This document shows positions 33,973 to 41,943 of a DNA stretch of 64,000 nucleotides, piece after piece. Position 1 is the first letter of the stretch. Every line of letters begins with the position of its first letter. Location of the stretch: the NCBI GenBank assembly GCA_049324435.1, contig JBMOOQ010000063.1, forward strand, positions 62,001 to 126,000, read 5' to 3'. The stretch comes from Pseudorhodoplanes sp049324435. Lineage in GTDB: Bacteria; Pseudomonadota; Alphaproteobacteria; Rhizobiales; Xanthobacteraceae. Both the position numbers and the translations under genes were made by a program. The notes beneath the pieces were generated by a model. That model was not told the DNA's origin. It saw only the letters and a program-made list of their open reading frames with translations, and searched no databases.

Positions 33973-35070
33973 ATGATCGACCTGCCGCGCGCCGACCACG
34001 TCGGGAGCCTGCTGCGTCCCGATGCGCTGAAGAAGGCACACCGCGCATATATGGAGAAGGCAATCGACGCCGCCGCGCTGGAAAAGGTGGTCGCCGGCTG
34101 TATCACCGATGCAGTGAGGCACGAGGAAGACGCGGATCTGCGCTTCATCACCGACGGCGAATTCCGCCGCGGCTCGTGGTTTCTCGGCTTCGTGGAGTCA
34201 CTTTCCGGTATCGAACTGAAGAAGGCCGAACTGATGTTCCGGCTCCGCGGCCATGAGGCGGCATGGTTCGGCCCGGTCGTGACCGGCAAGCTCACGCGTA
34301 AACATCCGATCGTGCTGAACGACTACCGCTTCCTCGCGGGAGTCACCAACCGAACGCCGAAAGTCACCATGCCAACCCCCAGCATTCTTCACTTCTTCGG
34401 CGGCAAGGAAGGTATGGACCCAAGCTCCTACAGGGACCGCGACGAATTTGCGGCAGACCTCTGCAAGGTCTATCGCGAGGAAATCGACGAATTGTATCGG
34501 GCCGGCTGCCGCGTGGTGCAGCTCGACGAGGTCGCGCTCGCGCTTCTGTGCGACGAGACAATTCGCGCTTCGCTGAAGGCCGGCGGCGAAGATCCGCAGA
34601 AGCTGACCCACTTCTATTTCGACATGATCGCGCTGTCGCTGAAGGACAAGCCGAAGGATCTCGCCGTGCTCGTGCATCTGTGCCGCGGCAACTACAAGGG
34701 CCACTGGATGGGCCAGGGCGGTTACGACCCGATTGCCGAGCAGTTGTTCGCACTGTCCGGCGTCGATGGCTATCTGCTGGAATATGATTCGGAGCGCGCC
34801 GGCAGTTTTGCGCCGCTGCGATTCCTGCCGAAAGGCAAGCGCGCCTATCTCGGCGTGGTCAGCAGCAAGACCGGCACGCTGGAAAGCCTCGACGACCTTC
34901 GCCGCCGCCTTGACGAAGCCTTCAAACATGCGCCCGAGGATCGGCTCGGCGTCAGCCCGCAATGCGGCTTCGCATCCAGCGCCGGCGGCAACCCGATCAC
35001 CGAGGCCGAGCAATGGGCGAAGCTTGCGCGCGTCACCGAACTCGCCCGCACGGTGTGGGGGACGAACTGA
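33973..35070 (+). CDS. MetE C-terminal-domain-like zinc methyl/thiol transferase
   Basis: A 365-residue protein like the catalytic half of cobalamin-independent methionine synthase. Zinc ligands are His235 and Cys237 (LVHLCRGN) and Cys331 (SPQCGFASS). The substrate loop starts DHVGSLLRP, and DGEFRRGSWF is the MetE/YxjG-like segment. Stand-alone members act in methionine synthesis, thiol transfer to epoxides (epoxyalkane:CoM transferase) or demethylation. Here it is divergent from the catabolic operon and is preceded by CTGGAGG and the shared palindrome, so a role in the pathway, for instance accepting a methyl group or adding a thiol, is more likely than housekeeping methionine synthesis. Confidence 0.85.
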   Translation: MIDLPRADHVGSLLRPDALKKAHRAYMEKAIDAAALEKVVAGCITDAVRHEEDADLRFITDGEFRRGSWFLGFVESLSGIELKKAELMFRLRGHEAAWFGPVVTGKLTRKHPIVLNDYRFLAGVTNRTPKVTMPTPSILHFFGGKEGMDPSSYRDRDEFAADLCKVYREEIDELYRAGCRVVQLDEVALALLCDETIRASLKAGGEDPQKLTHFYFDMIALSLKDKPKDLAVLVHLCRGNYKGHWMGQGGYDPIAEQLFALSGVDGYLLEYDSERAGSFAPLRFLPKGKRAYLGVVSSKTGTLESLDDLRRRLDEAFKHAPEDRLGVSPQCGFASSAGGNPITEAEQWAKLARVTELARTVWGTN

Positions 35071-35175
35071 CCCTCTCGGTCATTCAATCCATCGATCGGC
35101 GAACATCGATGCGCGGGTCGTAGAAGAGCGAAGCGGCGCCTCCTTCGGACGGCCACCCCGCGCATGACGTTGCTG

Positions 35176-36477
35176 CTACCGGCTCCGCGCGTCCACGAAG
35201 CGTCGCGCCTTCACATCGGTGAGAAAGAGCTGCGCCAGCTTGCCGGTCTCCAGCATCTCGATCTGCGGCGTCACCTCGAACGCGGTCCTCACGGCATTCA
35301 GCAGTTTCGCCGTTTCCACATCGGCATCCGCGCCGCGCATCAATTCGATCTGCAACAGCAATGCGTCGATGCCGGAACGGTCATGCACTTCGAGACGGAA
35401 GTCAATCACCGCCGGATTGCGATGCATGAAGTCCTCGAAGTCGGTGTGATTGATGTTGATGCCCTTCACCTTGAAAAATCCGGCCGTGCGCGCGGCATGC
35501 TGGAACACCGGATAGACCGACAGCGGCCCCGTGGTCGCCCCGTGCTCCTTCATGATGCCGATATCGCCCAGGCTCCAGCGCAGGAACGGCGTCATGGTGT
35601 TGGTAAAAAGCGGGGTCATCAGCAGTATGCCGGCCGTGCCGGATGCGACCGGCTCACCGGTCGCTTCGTCCACCACCTCGGTGAAGAACAGGTCGGTCCA
35701 CAGATGCAGGCCGTCATGCGCGTCGGACTCCGAGCCCATCGCGCCGCCTTCAGTGCAGCCGAACTGATCGTACACCTCCGCACCCCACAACCGTTCGAGC
35801 TTCTGCCTTTTCGGCAGCGATAGCGGCTCCGCCGCGCACAGGATCGTGCGCACCCCGCATTCGGAGATATCGAAGCCCTGCTTCTGCGCCAGGCTCGCAA
35901 GCTGCAATCCGTAGCTCGGCATGCCGACCCAGACCGTCGGCCGCAGCGTGCGGATCAGATCGAGCTGCAATTCCGACGGCGTATTGTTGCCGGAGCCCGC
36001 CCAGATTGTGCCGATGCCGAGGATTTCACCCGACCGCGCGTAAAGCTGGCCAACTGGGTGAATACCCATTGGGAAGGAGATGTGCGCCTTGTCCGCCTTG
36101 GAGCAGCCCGCGGCGAGCCACAGGCGCAGCCACATGTCGAGGCCGGCCTCCATGTCTTCGGCAGAGCGCGGATAGAATAGCGGCCGACCCGTGGCGCCGC
36201 CGGAGCGCCAGTATTCGACCGCATCCGAATCCGGAGCGATGGCGAAGGTTTCGTGAAAACGGTCCGCCGGAATCGTGCGCAATTCTTCCTTGGTCAGAAC
36301 CGGAATTTTCAGCCATTCGTCGGGTTGATCGAGATACTCGGCCCGCACATGATCGAGCCGGCCTTTATAGAAAGGAGACCGCTTTGCCCGTTCGAATGCG
36401 ACTCGCTTGCGGGCGCTCTGGATGGCCGCGATCCGCTCGCGCGAGGCCGCGGGAAACGTCAGGTCGCGATAATCCAT
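35176..36477 (-). CDS. PaaK-like acyl/aryl-CoA ligase
   Basis: A 433-residue adenylate-forming enzyme of the phenylacetate-CoA ligase family. The P-loop-like YWRSGGATGRPLFY (about 90-102), the central FGCTEGGAMGSE and the LRWSLGDIG adenylate motif are present, followed by a C-terminal domain (KVKGININHTDFEDFMH). It activates a carboxylic acid to its CoA thioester using ATP. The family is biased toward aromatic acids. The ATG at 36477 is chosen because AAGGGGAG lies 5-6 bases upstream; the GTG at 36483 is too close to it. It is divergent from the TetR regulator. Confidence 0.87.
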   Translation of the reverse strand: MDYRDLTFPAASRERIAAIQSARKRVAFERAKRSPFYKGRLDHVRAEYLDQPDEWLKIPVLTKEELRTIPADRFHETFAIAPDSDAVEYWRSGGATGRPLFYPRSAEDMEAGLDMWLRLWLAAGCSKADKAHISFPMGIHPVGQLYARSGEILGIGTIWAGSGNNTPSELQLDLIRTLRPTVWVGMPSYGLQLASLAQKQGFDISECGVRTILCAAEPLSLPKRQKLERLWGAEVYDQFGCTEGGAMGSESDAHDGLHLWTDLFFTEVVDEATGEPVASGTAGILLMTPLFTNTMTPFLRWSLGDIGIMKEHGATTGPLSVYPVFQHAARTAGFFKVKGININHTDFEDFMHRNPAVIDFRLEVHDRSGIDALLLQIELMRGADADVETAKLLNAVRTAFEVTPQIEMLETGKLAQLFLTDVKARRFVDARSR

Positions 36478-36546
36478 GGCCACTCCCCTTCACTTTACCG
36501 TTGCCGGAGCGCGCTTTCGATCATAGCGTGGCCCGGACATAAATTT

Positions 36547-36560
36547 CAAATCCATATTCG
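36547..36560. promoter_or_regulatory. TetR-type palindromic operator candidate between ligase and tetR
   Basis: CAAATCCATATTCG fits CRAAT-N4-ATTYG and matches the site at 33915 (read on the other strand) at 12 of 14 positions. It overlaps a wider inverted repeat (AATCC...GGATT). Its position between the PaaK-like gene and tetR suits autorepression and ligase control. Confidence 0.55.
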
Positions 36561-36581
36561 GATTTTTCGAGAACGAATTCG

Positions 36582-37232
36582 ATGGCAGCCAAGGTATCCG
36601 CACCGGCGAGACGAAACGACCGCTCGGCGGCTGAGCCGCGCGAGCCCTCGCCGCACGTCAAGCAGAAGCAGGACCGCCGCCGCCAGGACATCCTTGACGC
36701 AGCGGCCCTCGTGTTCGCGGAGCGCGGCTATTTCAACGCCACCATGAAGGATATCGCCGACCGGCTCGGCATGCGTCCGGCCAGTCTCTATCATTACTAT
36801 CCCTCCAAAGAGGCAGCCCTGGAAGCGATGTGCCGCGTCAGCGCTGTCGAATTCTGCGAGCAGTTGCGTTCCATTATCGCCAAGGGCGGTTCGGCAGTCG
36901 CGATGGTGCGCGCCGGGATGCTGGCGCATCTGACCAGCGGCCGGCGCGCCTATGTGGAGAATTTCGCCTATTCGCGGCGCAATCTGCCGGCCGGCGTCGT
37001 CAAGGAACTGAACACGCTCGCGCGCGCGTATCGCCAGCTCTGGAAGAAGATCTTCATACACGGCGCCGAGCGCGGCGAATGGCGCAGCGATCTCGATGTC
37101 GATGTTGCAGCCGACGCAGTCCTCGCGCTGTGCAACAGCGCAGCCGCCACCCTGCCCCGCCGCAAGAATGCGGACGAGGACGCCGCCCTGAAATGGATCG
37201 AGATGTTCCTGCAGGGCGTGCGCAAGCGATGA
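36582..37232 (+). CDS. TetR-family transcriptional regulator
   Basis: A 216-residue repressor. A disordered basic N-terminus (about 30 residues) precedes the TetR helix-turn-helix (RRQDILDAAALVFAERGYFNATMKDIADRLGMRPASLYHYYPSKEAAL) and an all-helical ligand domain. It probably senses an acyl-CoA or aromatic pathway intermediate and represses the divergent ligase and the catabolic operon through the CRAAT-N4-ATTYG sites. No good ribosome site is seen before the ATG at 36582. An ATTCG motif is just upstream. Confidence 0.9.
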   Translation: MAAKVSAPARRNDRSAAEPREPSPHVKQKQDRRRQDILDAAALVFAERGYFNATMKDIADRLGMRPASLYHYYPSKEAALEAMCRVSAVEFCEQLRSIIAKGGSAVAMVRAGMLAHLTSGRRAYVENFAYSRRNLPAGVVKELNTLARAYRQLWKKIFIHGAERGEWRSDLDVDVAADAVLALCNSAAATLPRRKNADEDAALKWIEMFLQGVRKR

Positions 37233-37338
37233 CGTTGCGTCGCTTCACCGCCCGGTGCATCGCCGGCCGCCGGATCGTTGCGGGGTCTGCGAAGATCGCG
37301 CGAAAGGCAGCGACGCAAACAGTAAGCGTTCGCCGGCT

Positions 37339-39090
37339 TCAGCTCGCTCCAGTGCTCTGCTCGCCCGCAATCTCCACCCGCTGCGGATGCGCCATCAGAT
37401 AGCGCCCCTGATCATCGACGCCAAGCGTATGCACATAGAACGCCGTCGTGTCGCCATCGCGCGCCTCCATCACCGGCGATGGCGCGGACACGATGACCAG
37501 CCGCCCGCAGCGGCCGGTCCAGTCGATATGGCGATGGCCATGCATCACGATGGCGCGGCGCGCGATCCGCTGCACTTGCCGCACGAACCACGACCCGTTG
37601 ATCAATGCAGTGCCGATCCGTTCGGACAGCGCCAGTGCGCGGGTCGGATATTCCACGAGATGGTGATGCAGCGCGACGATCCATTGCGCTTTCGGAAATT
37701 GCCGCACCACCGCATGCATACCGCGCGATTGCTCCGACGACATCAGGCCGAGCGCGTTGGTGAATGAGAAATGCGTCAGTGCGGTCGAGTTCAGCATGAT
37801 GATGCCGAGCCCGTCTTCTGTCTCCGGCGGCAGGACCACGGGAAACGCTTCGGCCCAGACCTGCGACAGCGTCCAGGACAAACGCAATCCTCCGCGGTCG
37901 GCAAAAGACTGAATGTCGTTCCGGCGGGGCAAGAGCGCCTGTTCCAGGGTCGGGCCGAGACGCCGCTTCTGCAGATCGACAACGTGCGTTCGCGCACCTT
38001 GCAGCGCGCATATGCCGGACAAGGCGCGCATCTCGCGCAGCCGCCTCCCCGGGCTGGTCGGAAAGTCGAGCTTCGCCGGGTTCGAACGATCGACGACATT
38101 GATGTCGTGATTGCCGGGCAGAATCAGGATGCGTGCGGCGAGGACCGGATGCTTCAGCATCGCCGAGAAAAACTCGGCCCATTCCGCCGAACGTCCAGCA
38201 TCGGTGATGTCGCCCGTGATCAGGATGTGATCGAGCGGCTTCTCCGCATGCATCTGTTCGAGCTTCGCAAGCAGCCGCGCCAGCCGGTCGTTGCCGCGCG
38301 GGCCGAGCCGCCCGCTCTCCAGCCGGAAGCCGAAGCGCTCGCCGACGATATGCACGTCGGAGAGATGGACCACGCGCCATGACCGCGTTAGCACCGAGGC
38401 ATCGACGAAATCCGACCAGCCGCGCGGCTGCTCCATCGATGCGTCGGCCATGCTCCACACAAAGGTCGCGGCCGTGCAATAGGCGAACAGGATCACACCG
38501 GCATTGGCCAGCGCCGGCACGACCAGACTGAGCGGCGACAGGAGATCGGAAAACTCGGCTGTCCAGCGCGTATGCGGGCCGATCAGGCGGATGATCATCA
38601 GCGATATGGCGCACAACACGATGCCGCCGGCGGCTGCGCTGAGTGCGCGCAGTCGTGCCTGCCGCTCCTCATCCAGCCAGCGGCTGAGTGCAGACTCGGT
38701 CACATGGCGGATCAGTTCGCGGGACAGCGCATAAAGCGGCTGAATGGCCATGGCATTCAGCGCCCAGAACGCCTGCTCCGCGACGCGAAAGATCGTCCGG
38801 CCGCCGAACCACCCGACCCCGAGCACGACGAGAACCGGCAAAAAAGCCAACACGCTGCCATAGGCCGACCCGATGCTGCGCGAAAATGTCGTGAGCCAGG
38901 CCGATCCGATCAGCGGGGTCAGACCAAGCAAAAAGCATGGCAGCGCCACCAGCAGAAGCCAGGCCGCGGCCAGTTTCGGCAAACTGATTTCGACGAGAAG
39001 CGTGCCGGCAAGCGACAGAAGCGAGCGGCCCTTGGTACTGGACGCATCGTCCTCGATATCGCCGTTTCGCGGATCGAGCAGCAGGGTCAT
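37339..39090 (-). CDS. Polytopic membrane protein with C-terminal metallophosphoesterase domain
   Basis: A 583-residue protein. The N-terminal half has about four to six membrane segments (AAWLLLVALPCFLLGLTPL, GSVLAFLPVLVVLGVGW, GGIVLCAISLMIIRLIG, VVPALANAGVILFAYC). The C-terminal half is a calcineurin-like phosphoesterase: HLSDVHIVGERFGF, ITGDITDAGRSAEW, LPGNHDIN, HHHLVEYP and MHGHRHIDWTG supply all expected metal ligands. It faces the cytoplasm or periplasm depending on topology. The substrate could be a lipid or nucleotide phosphate. The start at 39090 follows a GAGG. The adjacent coiled-coil gene may be in the same operon. Confidence 0.8.
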   Translation of the reverse strand: MTLLLDPRNGDIEDDASSTKGRSLLSLAGTLLVEISLPKLAAAWLLLVALPCFLLGLTPLIGSAWLTTFSRSIGSAYGSVLAFLPVLVVLGVGWFGGRTIFRVAEQAFWALNAMAIQPLYALSRELIRHVTESALSRWLDEERQARLRALSAAAGGIVLCAISLMIIRLIGPHTRWTAEFSDLLSPLSLVVPALANAGVILFAYCTAATFVWSMADASMEQPRGWSDFVDASVLTRSWRVVHLSDVHIVGERFGFRLESGRLGPRGNDRLARLLAKLEQMHAEKPLDHILITGDITDAGRSAEWAEFFSAMLKHPVLAARILILPGNHDINVVDRSNPAKLDFPTSPGRRLREMRALSGICALQGARTHVVDLQKRRLGPTLEQALLPRRNDIQSFADRGGLRLSWTLSQVWAEAFPVVLPPETEDGLGIIMLNSTALTHFSFTNALGLMSSEQSRGMHAVVRQFPKAQWIVALHHHLVEYPTRALALSERIGTALINGSWFVRQVQRIARRAIVMHGHRHIDWTGRCGRLVIVSAPSPVMEARDGDTTAFYVHTLGVDDQGRYLMAHPQRVEIAGEQSTGAS

Positions 39091-39189
39091 CCGGCCTCGC
39101 AGGGCGCGTTTGGCCCGATCATTAAGGTCTGCGCCGCATCGGTACAAGGGCAGACCGCGCCCAATGCGAGCGCGGTGTGCGTGCGGCGA

Positions 39190-40182
39190 TCACCGCTTCA
39201 CATGCGCCTCCAATGCAGCATTCAGCCGCTGGAAATGCTCGCCAATGTCGCGGCGGATGGCTTCCAGCGATCCGAAACTCTGGGTCAGTGCGGCAATCCG
39301 CTGCTCCAGTTCGCTCTTGTTCTTCGACAGCCGGTCAAGCCGCTCGCCGATCGTTCCGCTTTCGTCCTTTTCGAGCGACAGCAACGCCGTATCGACGTCC
39401 TTCTGCAGCGTGGCGACCTGCTCGACCAGTGCCTTGATGCCGCGTTCCGGACTGCGCAGCGGCGTCACGTCGTTCTGCAATTGCTGCAGACCGTCCCTGA
39501 CCTGCTCGAATTTGCCGAAGATCGCCTCGATAGCTTCCAGCCTGGTGTGACCGCGGTTCAGGAACCCCTCGGTTTCCTGAAGGCGCATGTCGAGCGTCTT
39601 GCCGGTTTCGTCCTTCTCCAGATCTCCGAGCGACCGTTCGATCAGGTGTTGCCGCTCTTTCACCTCGCCCAGCATCGGCTCGATCACGCGCCGCTTCTCG
39701 GATACCGAGCCCAACTGGGTCCGCAATGCGTGCTGGCGTTTGCGGATTTCATCGATCCGGCTCTGCAGGTCGACCGCTTCGTTCTGTGCAGCCTGCTCGG
39801 CGGTGCGCGCCTCGCTCTGCACCAGCCGCTGCTGTACGTCCTCGATGATCGCAACCGGATCGGTTCCGACAAGATGGCGCACCGCTGCGTCCGCTCCGGT
39901 CTGCTCTGCGTCGAGCGCTGCGACCTGGTCACGGATCCCGTTCACCCGGTTCTGGAGAACGGCAATTGCCTTCGCCTGCTGCGCGATCTTGTCGGATTGC
40001 CAGATCGCCACCAGCAGCACGCCAACAATCGCGGCGGCTGCGACGCCAACAGCAAGCTTCTGCTCGATCGGCCAGCCGAGAATGACGTCGGCAATCGCGC
40101 CGGGTGAAAGACCGAGGCTCTGCTGCAGAACGATCAGCGCCACGATAAGAAGCGCGCTGCTTGCAATTAGAAAAACACGCAT
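39190..40182 (-). CDS. Membrane-anchored coiled-coil protein
   Basis: A 330-residue product with two N-terminal hydrophobic segments (VFLIASSALLIVALIVL and KLAVGVAAAAIVGVLLVAIW) and a long coiled coil from about 65 to the C-terminus. The periodic heptads contain repeated ...LEKDE... units (GDLEKDETGKTLDMRL, LSLEKDESGTIGERL), pointing to an internal duplication. The start at 40182 is chosen because a GGGG site lies upstream. It is 99 bp upstream of the phosphoesterase on the same strand. The function is unknown. Confidence 0.7.
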   Translation of the reverse strand: MRVFLIASSALLIVALIVLQQSLGLSPGAIADVILGWPIEQKLAVGVAAAAIVGVLLVAIWQSDKIAQQAKAIAVLQNRVNGIRDQVAALDAEQTGADAAVRHLVGTDPVAIIEDVQQRLVQSEARTAEQAAQNEAVDLQSRIDEIRKRQHALRTQLGSVSEKRRVIEPMLGEVKERQHLIERSLGDLEKDETGKTLDMRLQETEGFLNRGHTRLEAIEAIFGKFEQVRDGLQQLQNDVTPLRSPERGIKALVEQVATLQKDVDTALLSLEKDESGTIGERLDRLSKNKSELEQRIAALTQSFGSLEAIRRDIGEHFQRLNAALEAHVKR

Positions 40183-40596
40183 GATGAAATTTCCCCAGAC
40201 CAAACGTTTCCCGTACCCGCCGCCGTCTTATGCAAATTGCGCTGACGTGCAAGGACCTTTCGCACTCTCGTCACGGGCCGAGCGGCGCAGCTAACTCACA
40301 TCTGCGAGAGGCTGCGAACGCGAAACGCTGTGAGCATGGCTTTTTGTATCGATCGGATGTTGCGGCATCGGCGCGACCCACGGCAGACGGATCGATCAAA
40401 ATTTTGCGATGAATCGGACACCGCCCGCAGGGAGGCGACGCTCGGCGGGCGTGTGCAACAATCGGGATCAATGGAGTGTCACGCTATCGTCACGCGCGAA
40501 CCGGACGCAGCGTGCAATCCGGCGTCATGCGCTGGCGGTGCGGCGCACTGCAAACATGGCAAGCGATCGGAGGATAAATCGTGCCATCCGCAGGGA
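40183..40596. other. 414-bp gap without a supported gene
   Basis: Open frames on the plus strand here lack ribosome sites and family similarity. The only structure seen is the hairpin overlapping the 3' end of the tRNA gene (40583-40600). The left part should hold the promoter of the minus-strand coiled-coil gene. Confidence 0.5.
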
Positions 40597-40600
40597 TGGC
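40583..40600 (-). terminator. Hairpin overlapping the tRNA-Glu 3' end
   Basis: An inverted repeat GCCATCC/GGATGGC with a 4-nt loop includes the encoded CCA of the tRNA. The following bases (ACGATTTATCC on the minus strand) are only weakly T-rich, so its action as a terminator is uncertain. Confidence 0.35.
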
Positions 40601-40671
40601 GCTCCCAAGGGGAATCGAACCCCTGTTTCAGCCTTGAGAGGGCCGCGTCCTAACCGCTAGACGATGGGAGC
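40597..40671 (-). tRNA. tRNA-Glu (anticodon CTC)
   Basis: The minus strand encodes a 75-nt cloverleaf including CCA. The acceptor stem is GCTCCCA paired with TGGGAGC, the D arm contains GTCTAGCGGTTAGGAC, and the anticodon stem CGGCC/GGCTG encloses the loop CTCTCAA, reading anticodon CTC (Glu). The T arm is CAGGGGTTCGATTCCCCTT. The discriminator is G, and CCA is encoded. All invariant positions checked by eye are normal. Confidence 0.95.
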
Positions 40672-40782
40672 GTGACGCCTTCAGATAGCCGCGATCCGCC
40701 GTCCGCGCAAGCAATGGCCGGCCCGCGGGGCATGATTTCCCGGTCACCGCAGGCAAGCGGAGCCGTGCCTGCCCCTTCAACG

Positions 40783-41913
40783 CTATTTCTCCCGGCCCGA
40801 AGGCCGCCCCGAGCCTGCTCCACCGGCCTTCTTCACATCGGCACAGATGTTTTTCAGTGCCTGCCATTCCGCATCGGTCAGGATCGGCGGGCCAGTGACG
40901 CCGCGATCCTCCTTTTTCATCCGGTCGAGCCGGTCGGCGCTGAGCGGGTGGCTGTCGATCACCGTGGAAATCCGCCCGCCGCCGGTGATCCGCACCAGGA
41001 ATTCGCCCATCGGCTGCGGCGAGCGGCCGAGCCCGTTCATCGCCTTGATGGCGAAGGCGTCGGCCCGGCTTTCCGCCTCGCGCGAATAGGACGCATCCAC
41101 GATCGAGCGTGCCGCAAACAGAACGGCGGAGCCGCCCGTCACGTCGCCGAAGAGAAGCCCGATCAGGAAGGACGAGCCGCCGGTCTGGATGATCTTGCGA
41201 AGGCCGTCGCGATTTTGGGCGTGGCCAAGTTCGTGCGCCATCACGCCCGCGACCTCATCGACATTGCGGGCGCGTTGCAATAGTCCGTCGAGCAGATAGA
41301 CGGTACCGCCCGGCAGCGCATAGGCATTGGTGACGCCGGACGACAGTACATGCGCCTGCAGCGGCGCATCGAAGCCGCCGGCCTCCTTGATCTTCGTCAT
41401 CATCTTCTCGAACGCGGCCTGTCCATCCGGCCGCGCGCAATTCTGTCCGCCGAACACCGCGCGCGCCTGCCGGTCCACCGCCTCGCCGATCCGCTTCTCC
41501 ACCGCGAACGGCACCAGCGGCGCGAGCCGGTCGGCCAGCAGCGGAATGCCGTAGATCGTGACCAGCACGATCGACACCGCGGCCGCGAGCGACCATGCCA
41601 CGATACGGCCGGTCTGCGCCGGACCGCGCCCGGCATCGAGCTGCGGGAGGCGCACGGAGATCGCGGCGGCCGCCTCCGGATCGGCGATTTCCAGCCGCGC
41701 CAGCGGCAGCGCGCTCGTGCAAAGCAGCCGCAAACCCTTTCTGCCGTCAGCGCGCCGCACGTCGGCATAGGGCCAGGTGGCGATAACCGCGCCGTCCTCG
41801 ACGATTTCCAGCGCATCGCCAAAGCGCAGCGTCACACTGCGCTTGCGGTTCGAGGTGCCGTCATAGAAGACGCCACAGATCTCTTGCGTCTTTGCGTCTT
41901 GCGTATCGATCAT
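40783..41913 (-). CDS. M48-family metalloprotease (HtpX/Oma1-like), membrane-anchored
   Basis: A 376-residue protein. A cytoplasmic-looking N-terminal domain (about 1-100) precedes a membrane segment (about 103-125, IVAWSLAAAVSIVLVTIYG). The M48 protease domain has the zinc motif HELGH (His227, Glu228, His231) in DEVAGVMAHELGHAQNRD and the third ligand Glu in YSREAESRADAFA. Such proteases clear misfolded envelope proteins. It is 30 bp downstream of the DUF898 gene, so the two probably form an operon. Confidence 0.92.
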   Translation of the reverse strand: MIDTQDAKTQEICGVFYDGTSNRKRSVTLRFGDALEIVEDGAVIATWPYADVRRADGRKGLRLLCTSALPLARLEIADPEAAAAISVRLPQLDAGRGPAQTGRIVAWSLAAAVSIVLVTIYGIPLLADRLAPLVPFAVEKRIGEAVDRQARAVFGGQNCARPDGQAAFEKMMTKIKEAGGFDAPLQAHVLSSGVTNAYALPGGTVYLLDGLLQRARNVDEVAGVMAHELGHAQNRDGLRKIIQTGGSSFLIGLLFGDVTGGSAVLFAARSIVDASYSREAESRADAFAIKAMNGLGRSPQPMGEFLVRITGGGRISTVIDSHPLSADRLDRMKKEDRGVTGPPILTDAEWQALKNICADVKKAGGAGSGRPSGREK

Positions 41914-41943
41914 CGCCGCATCTCTCGTGCCGGAGATATGGCG

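Noticed and set aside
38572..40107. 511-codon plus-strand open frame
   Set aside because: It spans two minus-strand genes and the gap between them and shows no recognisable domain or ribosome site.
40597..40671. tRNA-Glu as an integration site of a mobile element
   Set aside because: No integrase gene and no direct repeat of the tRNA 3' end were seen nearby.
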